Source of the DNA: Albugo candida
Lineage: Eukaryota; Oomycota; Peronosporomycetes; Albuginales; Albuginaceae
DNA: 64,000 bases
Assembly: GCA_905220665.1 (NCBI GenBank)
Contig: CAJNAR010000004.1
Location: 248,001 to 312,000, forward strand
Direction: 5' to 3'
Shown: piece after piece, positions 44,201 through 56,456 of the stretch
Numbering within the stretch: the first letter of the stretch is position 1
Layout of the letters: each line of letters opens with the position of its first letter
Notes under the pieces: generated by a model
The model's input: the letters and a program-made list of their open reading frames with translations, nothing else
What the model was told of the DNA's origin: nothing
Database searches by the model: none
Position numbers and translations under genes: made by a program

Positions 44201-47200
44201 ATGAATAAGAGGTTTGTTAAAGGTGCCAATAATGGCGAGAACCAGGAGTATCGTAATCCACTAATAAAGCAGTTTGTCCTTGAAAAAGACCGACCTGTCA
44301 AGATCAGTCATTTGAATTTTGGACTATTGTCGGAAATTGAGATGATGCGATTGTCAGAGATCCGGGTCACCAGTCGAGATCTATTCGCAATCCAATCTCG
44401 CGATCCTGCAAAAAATGGTGTATTGGACAAACGCCTTGGAGTTAGTAACAAAGCAGACACTTGTGATACATGCAATTTACGCCTATCGGACTGCGTTGGT
44501 CATTTTGGTTACATTAAGGTATGATGCCATTTTGATATACTTATTGAACTTTTGATGTAAGATCTTTTTGCCATAGCTGGAATTGCCGGTTTTCCACATT
44601 GGATACTTCAAAGCGACATTAGAAATCTTGCAAATGATTTGCAAAGAGTGTAGTCGGGTCTTACTATCGCTCAATGATCGAGAATTGTTCTTGCAACGTG
44701 TTCGAGATCCCCGAGCTGACGCATTACGACTTAAGGCACTTCGGAAAAAAATGGCTACATTATGCAAACGAGTTGTAAAATGCCCTCATTGTCAATCTGT
44801 TAATGGAACTGTACGCAAAGTGAACTCATCGACACTGAAATTAGTTCACGAGAAATTCCGTGCAAAGTCTGCTCAAGATTTACGAAATGTCTTCGTCGCT
44901 CAATTTAGGGAAGCTCAGACGATTAATCCCGAGATTCGGCAGCACTTGCCAAAAGCACAACAGGATTTATCTCCATTGGTAGTACAGGAGCTTTTTGAAC
45001 GCATACCTGATCAAGACTGTGAATTACTGTGGATCGATTCGTCACTTGGTCGACCAGAAAAACTTTTACTGAACTCGCTACTGGTTCCTCCCGTTTGCAT
45101 ACGTCCGTCCGTTGCGATGGATGCTGGCGCGGGAAGTAATGAAGATGATCTGACAATCAAGCTGCAAGAAATCCTCCAAGTCAACTTCGCGCTGCATGCT
45201 GCACTTCGACAGGGGGCTACACTAACCATGGTCATGGAAGACTGGGATTTCCTTCAGATACAGGTTGCGCAACTAATGCACGGCGACACACCCGGACTTG
45301 CAAAACCAATGAATGCACCCAAAAGCATCCGCGGATATTGCCAGCGACTGAAAGGAAAACAAGGTCGATTTCGAGGAAATTTGTCGGGGAAGCGTGTAGA
45401 TTTTTCAGGCCGAACGGTCATATCACCAGATCCTAATCTCCGAATTGATCAAGTCGGTGTGCCACAGCACGTTGCCAAGACCATGACGTACCCAGAAAAA
45501 GTCACCCGATACAATATACACAAGTTGCGTAAATGTGTTGTGAACGGGCCAACTGTGCATCCTGGAGCGAATGTAATACGACTCCAAGGTCAAAATCTGA
45601 CAAAAAATTTATCGTATGGTGATCGTGCCAATATGGCAGACGATCTGAAAATTGGAGATACTGTCGAACGTCACATGGAAGATGGAGACGTGGTCTTGTT
45701 CAATCGTCAGCCTTCTTTGCACAAAATGTCAATCATGGCACATCGGGCGAAAGTCATGCCCTGGAGAACTTTTCGTTTCAATGAGTGCGTTTGCTCGCCC
45801 TATAATGCCGATTTCGATGGAGACGAAATGAATATGCACCTGCCACAAACAGAAGAAGCGCGTACTGAGGCTTTGACTTTGATGGGTGTCGAGCACAACA
45901 TGATCACACCCCGAAACGGAGAACCTTTAGTCGCCGCAACGCAGGACTTCTTGACGGCTTCGTACTTGCTGACACAAAAAAATATCTTTCTCAATCGGGA
46001 GCAATTCTGTCAGATGATTGCAATCATGAGCGACGCGGTCGAACACATTGACATGCCGGAGCCTGCAATCATTCACCCGTTACGCTTGTGGACGGGAAAA
46101 CAAGTGATCAGTCTACTGATTAAACCCAACAACACCTCCTACGTACTGGTCAATCTAGAATTAAAGGAACGCAACTACACCAATAACACGTATATGTGCT
46201 ACAAAGACGGATACGTGTGCTTCCGTAACAGTGAATTGATGTGCGGGAATCTATGCAAGAAAACTCTTGGAGATGGTAGTAAGCAAGGACTATTTTATGT
46301 GCTTATCCGTGATCATGGCTCTCATGAAGCAGCCAGATGTATGAACCGACTAGCGAAGCTATGTGCTCGTTGGCTTGGAGGCTCCAAAGGTTTCTCGATT
46401 GGAATTGATGATGTGACACCATCCGAGCATTTAATGGGGAAAAAGAATGAGCTTCTAGAGAACGGCTACACTGGTGCTAATGAAGCCATTGAGCAATACC
46501 GACTTGGTAAACTTCCTTTGAAGCCTGGATGTAACGCTATCCAGTCTCTAGAATCCGAGCTTAACGGGCTTCTTGGAAAACTACGTGAGACCGCGGGAGC
46601 GGAGTGCATGCGAACACTCCCCTTCCACAACAACCCACGTATAATGGCTGAATGCGGCTCAAAAGGGAGTGCGTTGAATATATCGCAAATGGTTGCATGC
46701 GTTGGCCAGCAGTCTGTGAGCGGTAAACGTGTACCTGAAGGCTTTGTCAATCGGACACTACCTCATTTTCTTCCCCACGCTTTGCATGCAGCCGCAAAGG
46801 GTTTCGTGGCTAATTCCTTTTACAGCGGCTTGACGGCCACCGAATTTTTCTTCCACACAATGGGAGGACGAGAAGGTCTCGTGGATACTGCTGTAAAGAC
46901 AGCCGAGACAGGTTACATGGCTCGAAGGCTCATGAAGGCACTGGAAGACCTTTCATGTCAGTACGACCGGACTGTGCGCAACTCAGAGGGAGCCGTTGTC
47001 CAGTTCATGTATGGTGATGATGGTCTGAATCCTGCTTTCATGGAAGGTGACGATCGGCCCGTGGATTTCAACCGTCTATACGAGCATATTCGAAGCACTT
47101 TACCGGATAAGGAATCACGGTCACTTCTCCCATTCGAAATCAGACTCTTAGTGAAGAATGCAATGCTCCGCAAGGAATTCCAAAGCATCTTACCAGCGGG

Positions 47201-48899
47201 TCGCAAATTTCTCATTGAAATCGAAGAATTTTTCAGTAATCTAGCATCCAGGATAGCTAAGACACGTACCAATGTTGGTGTCGATTCAATGGATCACACG
47301 CTTACGCCGTACGCTGCGAAATTGGAAAAGATGATAGAAGACAATCTGGCGACTCCAACCACTATGAAACCTTCGGATCAGCTGTCGCAAAAAAAGCCAA
47401 AGGTAAAAGTATTGAATTTGATGCGCTCGAAATCAATCAAAGATGAAAATACGAGCTCAAGTGTGATCAAGAATGAAAAGGACCCGATTTTTAACCATGA
47501 TGATATTGACGTTGATGACGTGGAGACAGCAAAACAGTTCTGGGCTGCACATGAGCGAGAAGAATTAGACACTGTCGATATGTGCACATGGGAAAAGGCC
47601 AAGTTTAAAGATGCAGCAGTGCGGAAGCTTTGGATAGAGAAGGTTAAAGAACGAAATACATGCGAATCTCGCGAAGCAGGCTGCCTGATCTCGCATAATG
47701 TGTGCCGGATTACTGAAAGTCAGATTGAGAAGCTCCTTGAAGTATCCTTGTACAAGTATCATCGCGCTTGCATGGAACCTGGAGAGGCGGTTGGTGCCAT
47801 CGGGGCACAATCGATCTCAGAACCCGGTACACAAATGACGTTGAAGACTTTTCATTTTGCCGGTGTAGCAAGTATGAACGTCACACTAGGCGTGCCTCGA
47901 TTGAAAGAGATTATCAATGCCTCCAAACAAATCAGCACACCCATTATTACGGCAGCACTTGTCAATAAAACAGATGAACGCTCCGCCCGGATTGTGAAAG
48001 GGCAAATCGAGAAGACAACTCTCGGTGAGATTGCAGTGCACATCAAAGAAGTCTTTGCTCGTGATCAAGCGTATTTATCGGTTGGTCTCGACGCACACGC
48101 CATCAAACAACTTCACTTGAATATAAGCGCCCAAACGGTCCGGAACAGCATCCTAAAAGCAGTGGGGATCGGACCACGGAGTATTTTGAGAATGCTGAAA
48201 GAGCAGCATGTCCTATTGAATGCCCGATGTCCATCCAAATTGCGAATTCTTGCACCAAGCAATCAAAAAACATCATTTACTCGGGGAGCATACTTCACGA
48301 TGCAGGCGTTGAAAGCCGAACTCCCCAATGTTATTGTACAAGGGATTCCGCAGGTCAACAGGGCTGTAATCAACTATGAGGAAGGCAAAACAGATTCTCA
48401 CGGAGTGCGAACACATCATCTGCTTGTTGAGGGCTACGGCCTGGCGGAGGTGATGGGAGTTCCAGGCGTGGATGGTCTAAACACTCGATCGAATCATATT
48501 GTTGAAGTGGAAAAAACTCTGGGAATCGAGGCTGCAAGGGAACTCATCAGCTCAGAAGTCAGTTATATAATGAGCGCGTACGGAATTGGGATCGATCGCC
48601 GACATCTCATGCTGCTATCCGACATTATGACGTTCAAAGGGGAAGTTCTTGGAATCACGCGTTTTGGTATTGCCAAAATGAAAGAAAGTGTTCTCATGTT
48701 GGCTTCCTTCGAGAAAACCACTGATCACTTGTTCGATGCAGCGGTGCACTCACGTACAGATGCAATTGTTGGGGTCAGCGAGTGCATCATTATGGGCATA
48801 CCCATCCCAATTGGAACAGGGATATTCAAGTTATTGCGAAGAGTAGAGAAACCAAAAATCAAGCACCCAACACCTTTGCTGACGCAATTTGAGATATGA
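44201..48899 (+). CDS. RPC1: RNA polymerase III largest subunit RPC1
   Basis: Two exons, 44201-44518 and 44577-48899 with a 58-nt intron; 1546 residues. This is the catalytic subunit that transcribes tRNAs, 5S rRNA and other small RNAs. The N-terminal zinc-binding clamp (CDTCNLRLSDCVGHFGY, then CKECSRVL and CPHCQSVNG) reads through the splice into LELPVFHIGYFKATLEILQ, a Pol III-type sequence. Further landmarks are the active-site loop YNADFDGDEMNMHLPQ, the rudder region KGKQGRFRGNLSGKRVDFSG, the funnel and bridge helix (GREGLVDTAVKTAETGYMAR) and the trigger loop (EPGTQMTLKTFHFAG). There is no heptad-repeat CTD, which excludes RPB1. Two linker insertions (about 47370-47560) are charged and probably species-specific; the protein is about 100 residues longer than the human orthologue. 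Confidence 0.97.
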
Positions 48900-49044
48900 T
48901 GGGCGTGCTTCCATAGTCGTTAGCTTTATTGATCTCTCTTATCAATCTGGTACCAATACAAGGGTTTCCAAGGACGTCGAAATACTATCTCAGCGACGTT
49001 TTCGTCACTGAAATACAATTCATTCGACAAAAGTGTCAACGCGA

Positions 49045-50175
49045 TCATACCAGTCTACGTGCTTTTATTTTCCGTGCTAGCATCGCAGGCTCAACATCGT
49101 GACGCAGTCGCTTTTTGGGACTTTCCGGTGGTGGTATTGTCTGTATCAGCTGCTCGCCTTCTGCGAGTAGAGGCCTTTCCTCAAAGAAATAATGATGCAA
49201 TGCATCAGTGGCTGTAATGCGTTTATCTGGATCCAACTGAAGCATTTGCTGAAGCAAGTCAACGCCCAGATCAGATAGCCGATGCTCTAATTTCGACGTG
49301 AGTGCTGCCGGATGGGTGTCTTTAAACTTGAGGTAGCAAGGAAGATTACAAGCTTCCTGAGTATCGGTATTCAGTACATCGCAGTGACAACAAATAAACA
49401 AGGAGTACAAACCTTCCATCCATTTTCTGTTGGTGATCCTAGAACCGCAAAGACTTTGCTTAAGTGATCAATGTCTGACACACCTTCGAAGAGCGGCTTC
49501 CCCAAGACCATTTCGGCAAAGATACACCCCACAGACCACATATCCACTGCCTTACCGTATTGATCATCACCAAAAAAGAGCTCTGGAGCCCGATATGTTC
49601 TCGTTACGACCTCAATTGACCGAGTTGTGTGTTCCGCTTTGATCCTTGTGGCCATGCCCATATCACCAATTTTGGCAAAAAATGTCGTATGCTCACGACC
49701 AGTGACTAATATATTATTTGGTTTTAGATCCCGATGCAGTATATCCCGTTGATGTAGTTCATTGACTCCTTTCAATAGAAATGTCAAGTATGCTTTTATT
49801 TCAGCAATTGCCAATCGCTCGGTGCCATCTGTAGTACCACTGCGTCTCCGCTTGCTCAGCACTTTTTCAACATCGCTTTCCATAAATTCCATGATCATAT
49901 AGAGCTTTTCACCTCTTCGCACGCAATCCTTCAGCTTATCAGCACAAAAGCGTGAATTTTTTGTCAGCGAATGTCCAGCCTAATACCTGTATAATATGCT
50001 TCGCATCATGACAAGTCTTCAATATGTCAGCTTCATTCTCTCCATTGACAGGAATCTTTTTGATCGCTACCTTCGTTCCATTTTCTGGATCCCATCCTTC
50101 ATAAACGGAGCCATACGTTCCTCTCCCAATCTCTTGACGCCGCTCATATTTTCCAATCAACTTGTACTTGGCCAT
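49045..50175 (-). CDS. CDK8/CDK7-like cyclin-dependent kinase
   Basis: Three inferred exons, 50175-49987, 49928-49413 and 49356-49045; 338 residues. Kinase landmarks: IGRGTYGSVYEG, VAIKKI, MEFMESDVEKVL, HRDLKPNNILV, then an insert (GREHTTFFAK) and IGDMGMATRI, VVTRTYRAPELFFG, VDMWSVGCIFAEM, LGSPTENGW, LDPDKRITATDAL. DMG in place of DFG and the insert before it are hallmarks of Mediator kinase CDK8; the substrate-lobe motifs also recall CDK7. Either would place it in transcription control. The cyclin-binding C-helix PSTAIRE equivalent is poorly conserved (NGENEADILKTCH). The frame is open upstream to another ATG at 50277, which would add 34 residues; I chose the ATG nearest the kinase fold. Introns are 58 and 56 nt. 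Confidence 0.85.
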
Positions 50176-50310
50176 CACTTCTGAGTGGATCAAAATTGAT
50201 CTGAAAGCAAACAATCGGTAGAACGCACGAGATGTGGTAATGGCATTTGAAACGACATTGAATCTATTTAAATTCATAATTCACGAATTATATCTCCAGA
50301 CTATTTTCAT

Positions 50311-51633
50311 TTAGTTCTTCGGCAAAAGCACAGACGGACTAGGTTGTAGATCTGCGTCAATTTGCTGGAGCTCATTAGATAAAATAGGACGATCAATAAC
50401 AGCTTCACTGGCGATTTCCGCACCAACTTCTCCCCGTATAGCTCGAAGGACTCTTTCCTGCTCATCTGAATGATGCTCTAGATCATCTAAGTATAAACTG
50501 TACGTCTCAATCAGTCCTTGACGAATTCGGAAGGGCAAATAGCTCGCAATTGGTTCTGTCAATAACATGGCATCCAATTCTAATGGCACACTTTCCTGCA
50601 AATTCCACAAAGAGTTTGCATTAAAGCTCGAGTGACCAGGTTTAAAATAAATGATAAGCGAACCAAAAAAGAAGCGGTCCCCGTCAGCCAAATAATCAGT
50701 GCAACAGATGCGTGAGTGCACGTTCCAATGACGCTAGCCCACGAAAGTTCCATTGCCTGTCGAAATCGTAAGATATAGTAGATGTATTTAGCAGTCCCCA
50801 CGCCAATGTACCCAAAACCGAGTAGCAATAGTCCTGAATGTACGTTTAGAATGATAAGTCAAACGCAAATTGTGAGATCTCGGAACGGAGTACTCACCCG
50901 CCCCACTCAATTGTGCACCGCGATGATGCTCTTGGGCATACATTGCAACTCCAACACCAGATGATAAAACACCATTCCTTGCCCAGTTTAGGTACGAATT
51001 CTCATTGCTGAATCTCAGAACCTGCATCAATCTCGCTAATGAGATCCACTTTTGAGATACGTCTTGACTAAAGCGCGTACCAGAGCATCTTTTGACAGAC
51101 TCAGACGACTATTTGTCGTGTGCGTTCGCCTGGAGGCATTTAGCGATTCCTTTACAGTGGTTTCTACCTGTTTTAGCGTTGGTGAGGATGCCGATGCCGG
51201 ATTATTAGAATCTTCAAACAAAAAAAAATTGATGGTTGCAATGTTATCCAAAGTATCAACGCGAACCTGGACGTCGGAATTTTCCCCTAAATCTTGCAAA
51301 GCACGATTTTTTCCGGTGACAGTTAGTCCTTTTGCGATGTACAGCTCCATTCAGAGTCTGTTTTCCAGAGCGTGCTTTACTTATGGTATCGACTGATTTT
51401 TGTTGCTCTAAAACTCTATGAACTCTTGCTGCTGAAGTGCTGCCAGAAGTAGGTGTACACATGCCCCGAACGTTGATTCCATTAGAGTTTGGAGTGTTTT
51501 TTGTTGGAGATTTATTTATCCATTGAATTTGAGACCTATATTTATTAGTATTTGATGGCGTCAAATAGACACGTTTGCATCGAATTGCTTGCATACTCCA
51601 CATCGCTCTTGATACAACACGACAGGACGACAT
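50311..51633 (-). CDS. DUF202-like membrane protein, five exons
   Basis: Inferred exons 51633-51381, 51286-51081, 51021-50898, 50833-50664 and 50595-50311; 345 residues. The C-terminal half resembles the small DUF202/VTC1-type three-span domain: SNENSYLNWARNGVLSSGVGV, then LLLLGFGYIGVGTAKYIYYI and GTCTHASVALIIWLTG, followed by an acidic soluble tail. The N-terminal 150 residues are basic and Ser/Thr-rich, starting MSSCRVVSRAMWSMQAIRCK, which could be a mitochondrial presequence. Without the 59-nt intron at 51080-51022 there would be two genes 8 nt apart; the splice is in phase and removes the stop. The first intron has a strong GTAAAG donor; its acceptor could be at 51287 or 51293. Whether one gene or two is not settled. 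Confidence 0.6.
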
Positions 51634-51756
51634 TCTTGTCAGACCCAAAAACCTACGTTGATTGGTGGATATCTACGACTGCTAGATGAAAATGACGCTA
51701 TAGACTGAGCACGAATTTTGACTCGGACCTATTGTATTTAGCAGTTTCTATGTTGC

Positions 51757-53044
51757 CTATTTCACTACCTTCTTTACAGATTCATACTTGGTAGGTGCTG
51801 AACTAGAGTGAGCCATCTCTTTTGCGGATATGTAAGCATACATAGCTCCACCGAGAGTTACGATTCCGATCCCTATCATTTTTCGTATTGATATTGGCTC
51901 ATTGCTCAGAATGAGCGAGAGAGTAATCACGAACACTTGTTTGACGTTTCCGCAAACGCATAATGTGACGGGAGAAGTGACCTGATTCGCATAAAAGCTT
52001 GTGATGTTCAGAAGAAAACTGATGATTCCCGTTATGATGTACCAGACGCTCAGCGCGGGGAGTTCATGCCGTCTCTCATATAACACATTTTTTTCTTCAG
52101 TCAGCTGTATGGCCAGTAAACACCAGAGAGCAGACAAGGGTGCCTGGTGCAAGATCAAGTCGACAGGATGTAGCTTCAAATCTCCGGTGAGAAACTTGCT
52201 CGAAAGTACTGCTTTGAGTCCAGCGAATAGTACCGCTGCTAATGTGATGAGAAAGCCAAGAAATGTGCAAGAATTGTCTCCGGTACATGCCAGGTAGACG
52301 CCACATGCGACTGGAAGAAGAGCTGCTTTCCGTTTGTAAGAATACGTCTTGCCCAAGATCACAATACTCAATCCTACCACGACAGAAGGAACCAGAGCTC
52401 GCATGATCTGATTGAAGCTGATGGAAACAAGTCCCAGACTCCAGTTGCCGAAGATGATGTTACTCACAAATATCAAACTGAAGTTTAGCATCAGCCACTG
52501 CTGAGATCTGTTTAATGGTTTTCTGTGAATTCCGCGGTAGACATGGACAAATATGAAAGCACCAATGGAGTTACAGATCATATGGACAAACGTAAGCTAT
52601 GGAGAAACAAGGAGAAGTTAGTAAAGGTTGGATCGTATGTGGCGACGTTCACACCGTTACAGGGAGCCTTATTGCTGTCAGTGCTTTTTTGTTCCAGAAT
52701 GTGACCCCGACATTCTGCATGAACCACATGCCAAGCCAAAAAAACACAAAAGACGGAGCAACGTACGTAGTCTTAGCCATTCCGCCGTGTTGTGTCGATG
52801 ATCCTAAATGGTCGGATATGCTGTCAGATTGCTCGAGCTGGGGTTTAATTGGAGGTTGTCCTTCACTGTTTTCCTCTTCTTGTATGCACAAGCCTATATA
52901 TGTCACGGATGCGGGTTTTGTCTTGGGCTTAGTCGGAGCCGTAGCAAGCTCACACGATGAACCTGCCTTTGAAACCTCTTCCTTCGAATCAGTGACATTG
53001 TATATCTTAAAGAAATGAGCGCTGACTAAATGCACAAGCTCCAT
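51757..53044 (-). CDS. Triose-phosphate-translocator-family transporter (DMT/TPT)
   Basis: Two exons, 53044-52661 and 52596-51757, joined by a 64-nt intron; 407 residues. About 90 soluble N-terminal residues (acidic, PTKPKTKP) precede about ten hydrophobic spans. The junction gives IRLPLTFVHMICNS, which is the usual PLTL..H start of helix 2 in TPT proteins. Other family traits are the repeat-like pair IMRALVPSVVVGLSIVILG and VTLCVCGNVKQVFVITLSLIL, with the conserved NVK-type lysine, and FANQ-like YANQVTSPV. Members exchange phosphorylated sugars, nucleotide sugars or related anions across Golgi, ER or plastid membranes. Without a plastid in the host type, Golgi or ER is more likely. The substrate cannot be predicted from sequence alone. 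Confidence 0.85.
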
Positions 53045-53295
53045 TTCTATCAGAATGATCTGTTTGTGCCGCCTACGCTTTATCCGACTCCTTGAAGAGT
53101 CTCCTCGATCAATTATCGAGAAGAAATATCCTGATCCATACTCGACCTAGGACATCCTCGTGTATATATTGTACATATCATTCATTTAAGCAGTGAGCTG
53201 CAATCGCCCTGATGTGACTAGCAATCGATTTCACAAGTGCTTGTTCGCTGCGTGATATGTTTGGAGTACTCATGATATCAGTCTGCTGTGGGGTA

Positions 53296-54045
53296 CTATT
53301 GCTCAATTTGTTGAAGATTGCTTAGCATCAAGTGTTGCCTTCCGGTTACTGTGAAAATGTCGTAATAAGTGTCTGGGTCGCTTTTTGTTCGCACTATGAT
53401 ACTGATATCGACCAGAAAAAGAAGGATGGAAATGAAGAGAACTCCTAGAAATTTGTACCAGTATAGCTGCACTATATTGTTCTAATCGCCTTTTTCCGAG
53501 CCTGCTGGTGCCAAATCTCAGTTTCATACTTATCTCCTAGCTGCATTCCTCATTTAACTGACCACGTACGCAAAAAATGCACCGCCCTTCCATTTTCCTC
53601 ACTTCCTCACTCGAATCACAAGAAATAAGCATTGTGTGATCGATGCGACTCGAGCGGGGCAAGCTGTCGCTTTGCGTCTGCGTGCTTATCGAGTCAGGTC
53701 GATCGTTCACAGCAGCGCTGCTACTTATCAGATCTCCTTTCTCCGCACGCAATTGTTCCTATTTAGTTGCTGATATCACGCTGGGAAGTGCTTTATATAC
53801 GTGATGGAGCGATTCGACCACACGGCTTATTCTATCGGTCTCTTCAGCTGCTATCTCGTGTCTAAGCCTCTCCGGTGAACATATTTTACGCTTTGTGACC
53901 TATGTACATCACTTTGCAATTATGCAAAACGAGCTCACAATGAGCTGGGCGGCGCCGTTGGAATGAAGCAGATCGAGAAAGTCATTACGACGTCGTCATA
54001 AAGCAGCACTGGAGTGAACAGAGTTACTTTGTATGATGCAAGCAT
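53296..54045 (-). CDS. Small tail-anchored membrane protein, cryptic spliced gene
   Basis: Inferred exons 54045-54028, 53899-53801, 53758-53570 and 53481-53296; 163 residues, all junctions in phase 0. The second exon encodes a charged helix (ERLRHEIAAEETDRISRVVE), the third a Ser/Asp-rich linker, and the last a single hydrophobic span (WYKFLGVLFISILLFLVDI) followed by a polar tail of about 40 residues (RTKSDPDTYYDIFTVTG). Open frames and splice signals (branch CAACTAAAT, 42-nt intron) support exons 2-4. The tiny first exon is the weakest part: it was chosen because it offers an ATG and a donor in the right phase, and the true 5' end may lie elsewhere. I do not recognise the family. Coiled coil plus terminal anchor is a SNARE- or adaptor-like layout. 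Confidence 0.5.
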
Positions 54046-54253
54046 TCTTTGATCAAAACAAGAAATTAGTATTCTTGATATCTTCCGGTGAGCCAAGCTT
54101 GAACTGCTTGCAAGGACGCAAGGAAGAATTGCTGAAAACAATATATCGACTACCTAGCTTTGATATTATCAGCTTTGAGAAATGCCGCACTTCGAAACAT
54201 GCAAAAGCTACAAGCAAGACATAAACCCTCCCAGTTGACCAAATCAAGGAAGG

Positions 54254-54672
54254 CTAGAAGATCGTAATTTGACCAGCTTTATTTGACGCTTCTATACAAT
54301 TGTACGAATTCTCATCATATGATCGGTTTGTATTGCACACGTCTTCCTCGTATTCTCCCACGCCACTAATCACCTCTATTGTTTCCAAGTTCAAATCACT
54401 GAGTTAGCAAGGAATTCTGTGAGACGAGAACAGGCTTACTGTCCAAAAATTCGACACCGCCATTTCTCGTCAGCAATGTGCACAGACCGAGTGCTAAATG
54501 TTGGATTCGTAAAGCAGTGAAGCAGCTGACTGACACTGATATTATTTGCCCGCTTTCGCTCCATCGGTCGAGAAATGTGTTTGAGATTCTTTCTGCGAGG
54601 CTGCAATTTTTTTGTTAAAGACGTGAACTCGCTCATTGTGCTATTTAGTACCAATTGCCATGGAGGCGACAT
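54254..54672 (-). CDS. Unrecognised 125-residue protein, two exons
   Basis: Exons 54672-54440 and 54398-54254; a 41-nt intron (GTAAGC...TAACTCAG with a GCTAAC branch point) joins two open frames in phase. The N-terminal half is basic (KKLQPRRKNLKHISRPMERK), the C-terminal half acidic (VISGVGEYEEDVCN). No domain, signal peptide or membrane span is visible. The splice site quality and the long downstream open frame are the reasons for calling it; expression is untested. It could be a small nuclear protein, but there is no evidence for any function. Confidence 0.45.
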
Positions 54673-55120
54673 TGAGATGTAGTGCAGAATCTATAACTTC
54701 ACATAATAGAAAAACTGTCGCCGTGTGGAAGGCTAAGCAATTCACGCATTTATGAGCGCTGATATCTTTCCTTACTTTCGTGTTCCAGCCGAGGATTTTG
54801 CGATCGGAATATGTACGACCTCATGCATATGATAGTTTTACAAGGACAAAAGCTCGTACATTATAGCGAAATGATGCTCAAAAGCCAGCACTTACTCGGC
54901 TCTTCAACCTGACTTGGTGTACCGTTCCCATTAAGAGACGAGTTGGCTTGCCCACTCTACTTATACGTCAATTTGTTTGACAAAATTGCATGTGGAAGCA
55001 AGGGTGGTAAAAAAAATCTAGATTTCTAAGCGTAAGATCAATATAATCCTCATAAACCTAGCACCACCACTATCTCAATCTCCAGAGTTGAGACGAGTAC
55101 CACTCCAAAAATTTTGCACC
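54673..55120. other. Intergenic stretch, nothing recognised
   Basis: Spacer between the small gene and the 3' end of the glycosyltransferase. Contains no ORF of note. Confidence 0.5.
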
Positions 55121-55998
55121 CTAATTCCATGGTATGCATGCCTTCGTGTAGTACGTCCACCAAGTCATCTCCAATTCCCCGATACGCTTTGTTTCTTCCC
55201 ATGGTTTGGGGTTGGATGAAAAGTGCAAAATCTTAAGCGGCTTTAGCGCTTCCCAGTATCCAGGGTTCTTGGAATTTACCAGCCAATGCATCGTGCGTTG
55301 AGCATTGTAGCGGAAATGAAGGCGTGAAATAGCATCTCGTTCAAACCAATCCGGAAAGACAAGATTGAGAAAGCCAGTATCTCCTATCGATGACAAATTT
55401 TTGATTGATTATTTTGAACAGTGATTGGTAGGAGGTACCTCCATCATACGACTTGACAGCTCGAGCTTTTGCCAATAATTCTTGAAAAACGTTATAGTCG
55501 GGCTTTACAACCAGAACACCAGCATTAAATCGATCAGGAGGAAAGATATCAGGTGCAGCGGCAAAGTTCGTGTCCAGATCAAAAAGCTACAGCATATTAT
55601 GTGTCTATGAGTGATTTGTCTTCTCATTCACGGACCTCGTCTATGTTTGTCAAGATGAGTGCATCCGCATCTATATATACTATCTTTTGGTATTCTTTCA
55701 AGCCGAAAATATGTAATTTTGTGTAAGCTGAGTTCAGCCAGCTTGTAACATGAGCTTCGGGTGGATCAGCGTTATAAGCAGGGATTGGGATGGCATCTAC
55801 ACGCTTCAATTTGATTCGTTCTGACATTCGCAAAGGTCTGAGGAAACAACGCAATCTGTCAAGTACTCGTGTTGACACTTGCGAGGTGTAAAGTATCAGA
55901 AACGGAAATGAAGAATCGGTGCACGACCATGAATACAACAGTGCCTCCACTCCCATACGATATTCATCAGATGTGATCATAGTTGCGTAGGTTTGCAT
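55121..55998 (-). CDS. Glycosyltransferase family 8 (glycogenin-like) protein
   Basis: Three exons, 55998-55636, 55586-55439 and 55383-55121, with introns of 49 and 55 nt; 257 residues. GT8 retaining enzymes transfer glucose, galactose or glucuronic acid from nucleotide sugars. Visible motifs: the Rossmann start YATMITSDEYRMGVEALLYS, the metal-binding DxD in VYIDADALIL, FDLDTNFAAAPD, the FNAGVLVVKP segment, the SYDGGDTGFLN motif restored across intron 2, and HFSSNPKPWE with the conserved C-terminal histidine and KPW. The chosen ATG gives no signal anchor, so the protein is either cytosolic (glycogenin- or galactinol-synthase-like) or lacks an upstream exon that I could not find. Oomycetes store mycolaminarin rather than glycogen, so a different acceptor is likely. 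Confidence 0.88.
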
Positions 55999-56456
55999 AG
56001 CGCGCTGTTCGTAAGAGATAGTTTAAAGGACCCTTTTAAAGTTTATAATTAAATGCAATAAAGTCCGACCTAACAAGGTTGTGAAATAATCAGAAAACTC
56101 TATTGAATGCCGTAGATGGAGCGTCAATGGGCGTGTCGGACATAGCCACTTCTACAGTAATAACACCCTATACTCAACTGCTGTTTTACCCACGATTCCT
56201 GAGTCAAAAAAATTTCAAGTACGAAATTCAAGGCCTTGTAACATGATCGAGCCGCACGTTTTCGCCTTTCTGCACTTTCTTACTCGAAAACAACGTTTCC
56301 TGGTGCTCCGAACTACTTCAGTATGACGCACCATAGTGTTCTTTAAAAATAAGGAGACTATTTGAAATTTCGTTACCTGCATTTTCTACCACAAATTTTG
56401 ACATCTGACAAAGCAAGGCCTCATCTACTCGTGTCAAAAAGTTGAATGCAGACACT
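55999..56456. other. Divergent promoter region, nothing recognised
   Basis: Separates the minus-strand glycosyltransferase and the plus-strand START-FYVE gene. No ORF or repeat of note. Confidence 0.5.
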
